Below, piece by piece: positions 1-8,864 of a DNA stretch of 36,172 bases (its first letter is position 1; the number at the start of each line of letters is the position of its first letter). The notes beneath the pieces are model-generated. The model had not been told where the DNA came from. It saw only the letters and a program-made list of their open reading frames with translations, and did not search any database. A program made the translations under genes and the position numbers. The stretch spans positions 1-36,172 of the forward strand of contig URSS01000029.1 in NCBI GenBank assembly GCA_900550545.1, read 5' to 3'. This DNA is from an uncultured Lachnobacterium sp. (GTDB lineage Bacteria > Bacillota > Clostridia > Lachnospirales > Lachnospiraceae).

Positions 1-3000
1 ATAAACAGTAACATGGGATGTATTGAAATAAGAATGCTATTCATTTTTATGTGTCGATATTGTAGGATAAACAGTAACATGGGATGTATTGAAATGCAAG
101 TACTACTACATTCATTCTGAATGTACAATTGATAAACAGTAACATGGGATGTATTGAAATGTTTATCGACACAGGCTAATGTATCATAACTGTTAGATAA
201 ACAGTAACATGGGATGTATTGAAATCTTAACCCCCTTAAAAACGCAATCACAGCGCCAGCAGATAAACAGTAACATGGGATGTATTGAAATTTCATTGAC
301 GTATTTTATTGTTCATTCTGCCTAAGATAAACAGTAACATGGGATGTATTGAAATTCCTCTCTTTCTGACTTATGAATTGAACCAAGAACGATAAACAGT
401 AACATGGGATGTATTGAAATATTAATCCGATTCGTGATGAAAATGTGGGTTATCCGATAAACAGTAACATGGGATGTATTGAAATGTAAGAGTGCCAGCT
501 TCAACTGCCATTGCTGCTAGATAAACAGTAACATGGGATGTATTGAAATGTTTCATTTCTCCAATGTCACAGATCACACCGTGAAGATAAACAGTAACAT
601 GGGATGTATTGAAATGGTGGATGGCGTCGTGTATCTTTGCATTCAAATAAGATAAACAGTAACATGGGATGTATTGAAATAGCCTTGGCAACTCCTGCGC
701 TGTGATTGCCTTGCGTGATAAACAGTAACATGGGATGTATTGAAATGCGCGAAGAATGGGAGAAATGATTAGACTCTATGCGATAAACAGTAACATGGGA
801 TGTATTGAAATTTGAAGATTTTGAGGAATTGCAGAAAAAGGTCGATGATAAACAGTAACATGGGATGTATTGAAATCAAAATAAGGGCAAACATTATAGT
901 CTGCCCTTTGGATAAACAGTAACATGGGATGTATTGAAATGAGCATCTGTAACACTAAATCCTGTGGCCATTTTCCGATAAACAGTAACATGGGATGTAT
1001 TGAAATGTGCTTTATTTTAGGATCGCTGAATGGCTGGAGGAGATAAACAGTAACATGGGATGTATTGAAATCTCTTTGATACTGTCTCTCCGGCATTATA
1101 GGACTCGATAAACAGTAACATGGGATGTATTGAAATTGTTTTCCTGCGACGAACTGCATTTTTCGACAGGAGGATAAACAGTAACATGGGATGTATTGAA
1201 ATGATATTTACCAGCTTGATCCGGTTTTCTTCCGATCGATAAACAGTAACATGGGATGTATTGAAATGGTTGATTGTGAATCAATATCCCGTGAATTGGT
1301 ATGATAAACAGTAACATGGGATGTATTGAAATGATATTCATGGAGGTGCTAACTATGAAAGAACAATTGATAAACAGTAACATGGGATGTATTGAAATGA
1401 AATTCGAAAAAGAAGGGTATGAATGCGTGGAAATGATAAACAGTAACATGGGATGTATTGAAATGTTCTTGTTAATTCTCTTGCGCCTTTTACAATATCG
1501 ATAAACAGTAACATGGGATGTATTGAAATTTGATCCATCTTGGTTTACTATACTTATGCCTAAAGATAAACAGTAACATGGGATGTATTGAAATAAAATA
1601 CACATAAGCGAAAGACTAACATGGAGGCGGATAAACAGTAACATGGGATGTATTGAAATGATACTGCAACGTCCACAAATCCATCTGCGTCAAAGATAAA
1701 CAGTAACATGGGATGTATTGAAATTTTCGATCAATGCTTTTTCTGAATAAAAGCATCCAGATAAACAGTAACATGGGATGTATTGAAATAAGATTAGATA
1801 AGCCACATAATAGTGGTGATTATTCGATAAACAGTAACATGGGATGTATTGAAATATGGGAATACGACAAGGCGGTCGAAAAAGAGCGGAGATAAACAGT
1901 AACATGGGATGTATTGAAATTTTTTAGAATCAGGAGACAGAAAGGAAACAGAATAGATAAACAGTAACATGGGATGTATTGAAATCTTCCCGGACCAGTT
2001 CTTCGTCCACGCTCATCTTTGATAAACAGTAACATGGGATGTATTGAAATGAATTTCATCGATGTTCTTTTCGTACAGCACGCAAGATAAACAGTAACAT
2101 GGGATGTATTGAAATGTGGATTGGAAGCTGGTCGTATCATCTGCAATTGGATAAACAGTAACATGGGATGTATTGAAATGGACGAGAGTTAACGAAACAT
2201 TTGATAGTGAGGCATGATAAACAGTAACATGGGATGTATTGAAATAAAAGATTGCAGGAAATTTTAAAGAAAAGTGAGCCAGATAAACAGTAACATGGGA
2301 TGTATTGAAATTCATGTGGCCAGCATGCATTCTGTATCGCCAATGCGATAAACAGTAACATGGGATGTATTGAAATTACGACAACAAAGGCCTGCTTATG
2401 GCAGCAATCGGGATAAACAGTAACATGGGATGTATTGAAATCACACTCCAACCCTCTTTTCATCTATCCATTTCAGGATAAACAGTAACATGGGATGTAT
2501 TGAAATTCTTTCTGTCGTTTTCCTTTTCGGACCTTAGTAATGATAAACAGTAACATGGGATGTATTGAAATTGGGGTTAAACGCATCCATGGAAGCCGAA
2601 GCATCGATAAACAGTAACATGGGATGTATTGAAATTGTGTAGTCTTCTTGCCTCCACTGCTGCCTTATGTAGATAAACAGTAACATGGGATGTATTGAAA
2701 TGACCTTCCGGATCATCTGATCGAGGTACTTGATCAAGATAAACAGTAACATGGGATGTATTGAAATTTATCCATCTGCTATCCTCTCCTTGTTTGTATA
2801 TGATAAACAGTAACATGGGATGTATTGAAATATCTTCTCATCCAAGGCGCACACATTCTCGTTAGTGATAAACAGTAACATGGGATGTATTGAAATTAAC
2901 GTTGTTGTCGTTTGGATACTCGGTCGAAAGGATAAACAGTAACATGGGATGTATTGAAATTTGGAATAAAAGCGTGTTTGCCGGATTCTTATATGATAAA

Positions 3001-5301
3001 CAGTAACATGGGATGTATTGAAATGACGAACGACAACCCAGCTTTACGAAATGTCGTTTTGATAAACAGTAACATGGGATGTATTGAAATATATACTGCT
3101 GCACCTCTTCCTTAGCGTCCTCAGCCGATAAACAGTAACATGGGATGTATTGAAATATTATTTAATTTTAGCAGTTACAACCGGCGTTGCATGATAAACA
3201 GTAACATGGGATGTATTGAAATTGCAGCCGACAATGCAAAGGAATCAGCCGAAGGCTTGATAAACAGTAACATGGGATGTATTGAAATGATTATGATAAT
3301 TGGTGCGATTTACTTTCTAAGAAGATAAACAGTAACATGGGATGTATTGAAATAACGCTTGACGCTTATGAGAAGAAAAAGGAACGCGATAAACAGTAAC
3401 ATGGGATGTATTGAAATCTGTTGGCGTTCTCCGTAATATCACGCTTGACCTGCGATAAACAGTAACATGGGATGTATTGAAATTGCAGAATCCATAAGAT
3501 TGCACTTTTATTATCAAATGATAAACAGTAACATGGGATGTATTGAAATGCGACTTCTCCGGCTACTTTCTCTGGCTCGATTGCGATAAACAGTAACATG
3601 GGATGTATTGAAATAAGAGAACCAACCGGACGTTGCAAGGCTGATTTACGATAAACAGTAACATGGGATGTATTGAAATTTTGAAGAAATAGCGAAACAA
3701 TGGAACGAGCTGCGGGATAAACAGTAACATGGGATGTATTGAAATACCACTTTTTTCACTGCTGCAGCACCATTAACACCGATAAACAGTAACATGGGAT
3801 GTATTGAAATCGTAAATGGTTGGTCACTATCAATAACCCCATAGAAGATAAACAGTAACATGGGATGTATTGAAATGACCATGTATTTTTACTATTAACA
3901 ATGTGTCCGCCGATAAACAGTAACATGGGATGTATTGAAATCTTTTATTAACTTTTTTAAGGGGGTTATAATATGGATAAACAGTAACATGGGATGTATT
4001 GAAATTGGAAGCGGAAGAGTATTCGAGCTGTTTTGATCCGGGATAAACAGTAACATGGGATGTATTGAAATTACACCGAAAGATAAAATTGTAGTTAATC
4101 TTTTAGATAAACAGTAACATGGGATGTATTGAAATGTTATCGCGATACTTCCGATTGTTTGTTTAGCAAAGGATAAACAGTAACATGGGATGTATTGAAA
4201 TTTGGTCCTCATTATTCTACCATTGAACTATACATCCGATAAACAGTAACATGGGATGTATTGAAATAAAGATACATATTTAAAAGCATGTGGGTGGCTT
4301 GCGATAAACAGTAACATGGGATGTATTGAAATACCCTAGTATCTTCTTTTCCCGTATTCGACCATTTAGATAAACAGTAACATGGGATGTATTGAAATTG
4401 GATTATGTGACTGATTGGAATCATCAAGAATATGATAAACAGTAACATGGGATGTATTGAAATGCCGATTATTCTTGATGATTTTGTGGTTACGCTTTAG
4501 ATAAACAGTAACATGGGATGTATTGAAATTCTACAAAGTACGGGCTATACACATTTTCTTGTCGGATAAACAGTAACATGGGATGTATTGAAATTAGTAT
4601 TCCGTTCCTCTTAGTGGATAAAATGAGGCGATAAACAGTAACATGGGATGTATTGAAATATTACACCTGGACGGTTGATGTTGATATGTCTGATTGATAA
4701 ACAGTAACATGGGATGTATTGAAATTTTTCCATATTATCTCCTTTTGTCACTTGTCACAGATAAACAGTAACATGGGATGTATTGAAATCTTATGAATCT
4801 GGTAATGATTCTTCCAGGCGTTCTAGATAAACAGTAACATGGGATGTATTGAAATCCTGCTGGACTTACTTTTGATGTATTAAATCAAAACGATAAACAG
4901 TAACATGGGATGTATTGAAATAGGCAATTACTTTAGAGTTCGATTCCCGTACGGAGATAAACAGTAACATGGGATGTATTGAAATCAAATATTTAAGGGT
5001 CTATGGATTATTGTTAAGGCGATAAACAGTAACATGGGATGTATTGAAATCTTACTTTCATAAGCTGCTCCTTATTTTGCAGCACCGATAAACAGTAACA
5101 TGGGATGTATTGAAATGAAGGAATCAGCGAAGAGGCAAATACCAAAGAAGGGATAAACAGTAACATGGGATGTATTGAAATACTTTTGATAAATCGAGAT
5201 TGAAGGCTGGTGCAACAGATAAACAGTAACATGGGATGTATTGAAATATCCGCGCTTATACCACATATTACGATAAACAGTAGCATGAGATGTATTGAAA
5301 T
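1..5301 (+). CRISPR. Large CRISPR array, 82 repeats, left end truncated
   Basis: A 30-base direct repeat starting GATAAACAGT and ending GTATTGAAAT recurs about every 65-66 bases. I count 82 copies, starting at 1 (first G lost to the window edge), 66, 131, 196, 262 and so on to 5218 and 5272, with 81 complete unique-looking spacers of mostly 34-36 bases. All copies look identical except the last (5272-5301), which has two substitutions. The repeat contains a short dyad ACAT-GGG-ATGT. Its last 8 bases, ATTGAAAT, match the 5' handle type known from type I-A/I-B and type III systems, so subtype I-B (or a shared III) is my inference; no cas gene is in the window. Repeat decay at the right end places the leader off-window to the left and transcription on the plus strand. 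All open frames inside the array are artefacts of the repeat. Confidence 0.99.
5272..5301 (+). repeat. Degenerate terminal CRISPR repeat
   Basis: The last full-length repeat reads AGCATGAGATG where the others read AACATGGGATG, two substitutions. The spacer before it (5248-5271) is only 24 bases against 34-36 elsewhere. Terminal repeat decay is typical of the leader-distal end. Confidence 0.95.
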
Positions 5302-5336
5302 ATTTTTTCTGAATGAATCAATATTACATTATACTT

Positions 5337-5351
5337 GATAAACAATAACAT
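5337..5351 (+). repeat. Decayed half CRISPR repeat beyond the array end
   Basis: GATAAACAATAACAT matches the first 15 bases of the repeat with one substitution, and then similarity stops. It lies 35 bases after the previous repeat, exactly one spacer length. It is therefore a true relic of an older repeat, with its 3' half lost or replaced by the T-tract side of the neighbouring terminator. Confidence 0.85.
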
Positions 5352-5390
5352 AAAAAGAAGAACAACGCGCTGTAAAAAGAACAGCACGTT
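5349..5390 (-). terminator. Terminator of the DUF4097 operon
   Basis: On the minus strand AACGTGCTG (5390-5382) pairs with CAGCGCGTT (5372-5364), nine pairs including one G-U, and is followed by the T-rich GTTCTTCTTTTTATG. It lies just after the stop codon of the DUF4097 gene and runs into the decayed end of the CRISPR array, so array and operon transcription converge here. Confidence 0.8.
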
Positions 5391-5407
5391 GAAAATTAAT
5401 TAAAAAT

Positions 5408-6253
5408 TTAATAAGCGATGGAAATATCTCCCGTAGAATTATCTACGGTAATCTTTCCGCCAGTCCCTTTCTGCTGGTATTCCTTCTTATGGGAAACACC
5501 GTTGATACTCACGTCACCAATGGAAGTATCAAGATCATATGCGTAGTCGGACAAGTCTTTCGAGCTGCTTACTTTGACATCTCCCACACTTCCGTCGACA
5601 TATAATTTCTCAAATATATTGTCTTTGATTACCGTGTCTCCAACCGATGTGTCCACATCAATTTCGTTAGCTTCACAATCATTCAGTTTTACATCACCTG
5701 TGGAAGTGTCGATACCGATGGAAGCAATTTTACAATTGTCCATCTTGACATCTCCAACACTATTATCGATTTTTAGAGTTGTAACGTCTAGATTTGATAA
5801 ACTGATGTCTCCGGTAGCTCCATCTATATTGATCAGCTCTAAGGTCGTATCTTCCGGAATGGTAATGTGAACACTGCATTTTGGGTTCTTCATGAAGTTA
5901 TGGACTTTGATTTTCTGCTTCTGTGAAACAATTAAAGTATTGTCTTTGATTTCATATTTTGGATTTAATTTTTCGTCAGCGTCGCACTGGATACTGTAAT
6001 CGTCTCCTTTTTCAATCGATAGATTCATGACTTTGGAATCAATCTTTACGGTGTTGAAAGAAGGCAGTAAGACTGTGCCAGTCGAGAGTGTTGTACCGGA
6101 ACTTTCTGTATCATCGGAATCGCTGTAAAAAGAAGCAAACGGCAGGTGGCTGAGAAAGGATACCCCCCAGCCGACAAGATGGTAGCAGGTGCCACCGATG
6201 ATACAGATTACGGTAACAAGTGTTAATATAATTAAATATACATTTTTTTTCAT
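5408..6253 (-). CDS. DUF4097-family surface-anchored beta-repeat protein
   Basis: This 281-residue protein has an N-terminal membrane anchor (about residues 5-28), a serine/threonine-rich linker (43-62) and then a parallel-beta-type repeat region. The repeated signature is D/N-x-S/T-x-GD followed by alternating hydrophobics, with GD at residues 148, 167, 186, 205, 224, 246 and 275; the first five are spaced exactly 19 residues apart. This is the DUF4097 (putative adhesin) architecture, and the domain should lie outside the membrane. It is the last gene of the PadR-HAAS-DUF4097 operon, a combination known across Firmicutes and often linked to envelope stress; its molecular function is not established. 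The start is supported by GGAGGAG seven bases upstream. The operon terminator follows the stop directly. Confidence 0.88.
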   Translation of the reverse strand: MKKNVYLIILTLVTVICIIGGTCYHLVGWGVSFLSHLPFASFYSDSDDTESSGTTLSTGTVLLPSFNTVKIDSKVMNLSIEKGDDYSIQCDADEKLNPKYEIKDNTLIVSQKQKIKVHNFMKNPKCSVHITIPEDTTLELINIDGATGDISLSNLDVTTLKIDNSVGDVKMDNCKIASIGIDTSTGDVKLNDCEANEIDVDTSVGDTVIKDNIFEKLYVDGSVGDVKVSSSKDLSDYAYDLDTSIGDVSINGVSHKKEYQQKGTGGKITVDNSTGDISIAY

Positions 6254-6288
6254 GAATAAACTCCTCCTTTTGAATAGGATATTGTGAT

Positions 6289-7284
6289 CTATTTACGTAA
6301 TAAATTTTTTATCAGTGAGTGAATGATTGCTGCTATCGGCCAGATGATCCAGGAAATCCAAAAATCAAAAGTAAGGAAACTCCAGATTAAATACAGGCAG
6401 GTAACCGTTGGCCAGTAAACGGACATGATCGCAGCTATCGTCTGATTCATATACTGTGGTTCATTTGTCTGGCTTGGTACATAGTTTCCGCCTACTGTGT
6501 CCTGCTGGTTTAAGTGCAGTAATGTTTTATAACTGCTAAGTTTTGTGGATACCATAACAATCAGAAAGACACCGATTGCTACAAGAATGAAGACAAAACC
6601 ACCGGAAGCGTTTGACCAGAAATCAACATAGATGTCAAGAGCGTCTAAAATTATACTTGGAATGACGCTCAGAATACAAAGGATAATGCCGATGGTCAAA
6701 AGGAGTGCATAGGTGGATTTATAATGTTCCATTTCACGATGCAGATATTCGGTTGTCGAAAAATCTGTGACAAAAGATTCTTTCTTTAAATAGTTCCAAT
6801 GGCTCATCTGTACACTGGAATAGATGAATAATCCAACAGCAATGCCAATGAGTACGAACATAATGGACACGCCGCATGCATCCAGAAGATTTTCTTTTTG
6901 CGGATAAAATGCAGTAAAAGCATCGAAAAAGATCGGGCCACAGACGGACAGAACACAGAGCATGACGCCGAGTGCGGTACGGTATGCGCTTTTTCCTGCA
7001 TCGGCAAGATAGGATTTTGCCTGATCGAGGGAGAGAGTCTTTCCCTGTGGCATCGGCTGGCTTTCGACGAACTGGGAAATGCCAAGGTCGTTGGCTAATT
7101 CGTCGAGATTGCCAAATTCAGATATAACAATTCCGACCGCCTCGTTTTCTGATTTACCCTCTTCCTTTAGTTCGGTGTATTTGTCTTCCATCATTTGCCA
7201 GAGTTCGTTTTTGGCTTTATATACTTCCGGAGTGTTGGGAAGTTTTAAGAACATGGTTTCTAAATAATTTCTAATCGTTTCCAT
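6289..7284 (-). CDS. HAAS-domain (DUF1700-like) multi-pass membrane protein
   Basis: This 331-residue protein starts with an alpha-helical HAAS/permease-prefix domain (about residues 1-70, with the characteristic L-x-x-E-F-G-N pattern near residue 55). About six hydrophobic segments follow from residue 103 to the C-terminus, which ends in a lysine/arginine-rich tail. HAAS proteins are nearly always encoded beside PadR-type regulators and are thought to act as membrane-bound partners or sensors. It overlaps the PadR gene by 14 bases and lies 35 bases before the DUF4097 gene, so the three are co-transcribed. The ribosome site is AGGGGGAT upstream of the ATG. The specific role here is unknown. 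Confidence 0.85.
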   Translation of the reverse strand: METIRNYLETMFLKLPNTPEVYKAKNELWQMMEDKYTELKEEGKSENEAVGIVISEFGNLDELANDLGISQFVESQPMPQGKTLSLDQAKSYLADAGKSAYRTALGVMLCVLSVCGPIFFDAFTAFYPQKENLLDACGVSIMFVLIGIAVGLFIYSSVQMSHWNYLKKESFVTDFSTTEYLHREMEHYKSTYALLLTIGIILCILSVIPSIILDALDIYVDFWSNASGGFVFILVAIGVFLIVMVSTKLSSYKTLLHLNQQDTVGGNYVPSQTNEPQYMNQTIAAIMSVYWPTVTCLYLIWSFLTFDFWISWIIWPIAAIIHSLIKNLLRK

Positions 7285-7624
7285 TTATGGAATCCCCCTT
7301 TATAATAAACTTTTCTACAACTTCCTGTGTGAGCAGCCATTCTTCGCATTTTTGCTGATAATATGCTCTTCCGGCTTCGGTGATGCGGTAATAGGTGCGT
7401 CGCTTGCCGGCCGCATTGTCCTGATTCGAAAAAGACTCGATATAACCGTTTCGCTCCATGCGGGTGAATGCAGAGTAGAGTGTGGTTTCTTTTATGACAT
7501 ATTTTTCATTGGACAATGTCTTAATCTGCTTGGATATTTCATATCCGTAAGATGGCTTATCTAACAGAAGATAAAGTATCATCGTGTCATTGTATCCACG
7601 AATGACATCACTACTGATGGCCAT
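7271..7624 (-). CDS. PadR-family transcriptional regulator
   Basis: This is a 117-residue winged-helix protein. The family signature is visible: ILYLLLDKPSYGYEI near residue 16, then LYSAFTRMERNGYI in the recognition-helix/wing region around residue 50, then RTYYRITEAGRAYY (about 75-88), which forms the wing. Its short C-terminal helix is typical of the small (subfamily 2) PadR proteins. It is first in the operon and its start follows AAAGGAGG. The promoter just upstream is flooded with inverted repeats, so autorepression is likely. The ligand is unknown. Confidence 0.93.
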   Translation of the reverse strand: MAISSDVIRGYNDTMILYLLLDKPSYGYEISKQIKTLSNEKYVIKETTLYSAFTRMERNGYIESFSNQDNAAGKRRTYYRITEAGRAYYQQKCEEWLLTQEVVEKFIIKGDSINGND

Positions 7625-7649
7625 GCATTTTCCTCCTTTTCCTTTTCAT

Positions 7650-7707
7650 ACGACAGTCGTACTACGATTGTCGGTACTACGACAGCCGTAGTATGTTTGA
7701 CGTAGTA
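7650..7707 (-). promoter_or_regulatory. Nested PadR operator repeats
   Basis: Three symmetric elements are packed between promoter and gene. ACGAC-A-GTCGT (7650-7660) is a perfect 11-base palindrome. TACTACG (7675-7681) pairs with CGTAGTA (7687-7693) around a 5-base spacer. An outer pair ACTACG (7661-7666) and CGTAGT (7701-7706) is nearly concentric with the inner one. They lie downstream of the -10 box, where bound repressor would block initiation or early elongation. Assignment to the adjacent PadR is inference from position. Confidence 0.75.
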
Positions 7708-7736
7708 AATATAACATGAGGTTTTGGTGCTGTCAA
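7708..7736 (-). promoter_or_regulatory. Promoter of the PadR-HAAS-DUF4097 operon
   Basis: On the minus strand TTGACA (7736-7731) and TATATT (7713-7708) are separated by exactly 17 bases, a near-consensus housekeeping sigma promoter about 85 bases before the PadR start. Confidence 0.85.
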
Positions 7737-7856
7737 TACAAGATTTTATTTTACAAAGGATTATGTTATGATGAGATGAGTGGTCATACGCCTGTTGCGA
7801 ACAGTAACAGGATGCGCATAGAATTAGAGTAAGAGACAGAGTGGAGAAGTATCAGA

Positions 7857-8864
7857 ATGCAGCGTAAAATCACCTATTATGTGGATAAGATAAAACCGGG
7901 ACAGAAAATAAGTGGATTCTTGAAAGAAAAAGGATATTCAGAACAAAACCTGGTGAATTTAAAGAAAGATTTAAAAAGTATAGAAGTGAATGATGCCTAT
8001 GTATATCAAAATTATGTATTGCATCAGGGTGATATTTTAAATGTTTATATCCGGGAAACAGAATGTTCCAGACAGATCATACCCGTAGAGTTATCCATTG
8101 ATATTGTGTATGAGGATGAAGATTTGCTTGTGGTAAATAAGCCGGCAGGGATGCCGATTCATCCGTCGAGAAACAATCCGGATAATTCTCTGGGAAATGC
8201 TTTGGCATGGTATTATAAACAGAAACAGCAGGCTTTTGTGTTTCGGTGCATTAACCGGCTGGACCGGGATACATCGGGGCTTACCATTGTGGCAAAACAT
8301 ATGGTGAGTGGCGCAATTCTGGCACACATGGTCGCAGCAAAATCGCAGGGCGGTTTGCAGGCACAGGGCATTCACAGAGAGTATCTTGCCATTGTGGAGG
8401 GAAATGTAGAACCGGCAGAAGGTGTGATCGATGCACCGATTGCGCGAAAAGAAAGCAGGTGCCTTGAACGTGTTGTTGATTATGAAAAAGGCGATCGGGC
8501 GATTACGCATTATCAGAAATTGAAAACGTGGAAAAATGCCCGGTCAAATAAGAAAATGAGTCTGGTGGCATTGCAGTTGGAGACAGGAAGAACACACCAG
8601 ATCCGAGTGCACATGGCATATCTTGGGCATCCTTTGATTGGTGATTTCTTGTACAATCCGGCATATGCAGCCAACCAGTTGGATCGTCTGGCACATGCAG
8701 AAGAAAACGGCAGTTGCATGGGAAAAAAAGCAGCGGCAGATCTTTTGATCCACCGCCAGGCGCTGCATGCTCATAAAATTTCTTTTCCACATCCGATGAC
8801 GGGAAAACCAATGGAATTCTCCGTTTCAATGCCTACGGATATGAAAAATTTAATGAAAATATAA
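7857..8864 (+). CDS. RluA/RluD-family pseudouridine synthase
   Basis: This 335-residue enzyme is predicted to isomerise specific uridines in RNA, most often 23S rRNA, to pseudouridine. Residues 1-75 form a weak S4-like N-terminal part. The catalytic domain carries the RluA motif I HPSRNN stretch (about 98-103) and motif II NRLDRDTSGL, with the catalytic aspartate at residue 136. The later RTHQIRVHMAYLGHPLIGD block (about 245-263) is also characteristic. The start follows GGAG; a possible -10 TATGAT lies at 7767-7772 with a poor -35. It converges on the endonuclease III gene: the two stop codons abut at 8864/8865 with no terminator between. The exact target uridine cannot be read from the sequence. 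Confidence 0.92.
   Translation: MQRKITYYVDKIKPGQKISGFLKEKGYSEQNLVNLKKDLKSIEVNDAYVYQNYVLHQGDILNVYIRETECSRQIIPVELSIDIVYEDEDLLVVNKPAGMPIHPSRNNPDNSLGNALAWYYKQKQQAFVFRCINRLDRDTSGLTIVAKHMVSGAILAHMVAAKSQGGLQAQGIHREYLAIVEGNVEPAEGVIDAPIARKESRCLERVVDYEKGDRAITHYQKLKTWKNARSNKKMSLVALQLETGRTHQIRVHMAYLGHPLIGDFLYNPAYAANQLDRLAHAEENGSCMGKKAAADLLIHRQALHAHKISFPHPMTGKPMEFSVSMPTDMKNLMKI

Noticed and set aside
4922..4955. A spacer containing GTTCGATTCCCGTACGG, like a tRNA T-arm.
   Set aside because: The base of the T-stem does not pair (TAGAG against CCCGT gives only two pairs), so I do not claim a tRNA target.
322..5286. Many open frames in the array, all rich in repeated FQYIPCYC, FNTSHVTVY and ISIHPMLLF peptides.
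   Set aside because: These peptides are the three reverse frames of the CRISPR repeat; none has a ribosome site or a family match.
5574..5870. Plus-strand frame opposite the DUF4097 gene, rich in T/S and P.
   Set aside because: It is an antisense shadow of the S-x-GD repeats, without a promoter or ribosome site.
7791..7811. CCTGTT/AACAGG dyad before the pseudouridine synthase gene as a riboswitch or terminator.
   Set aside because: It is only a six-base stem with no T-tract or conserved riboswitch core visible.
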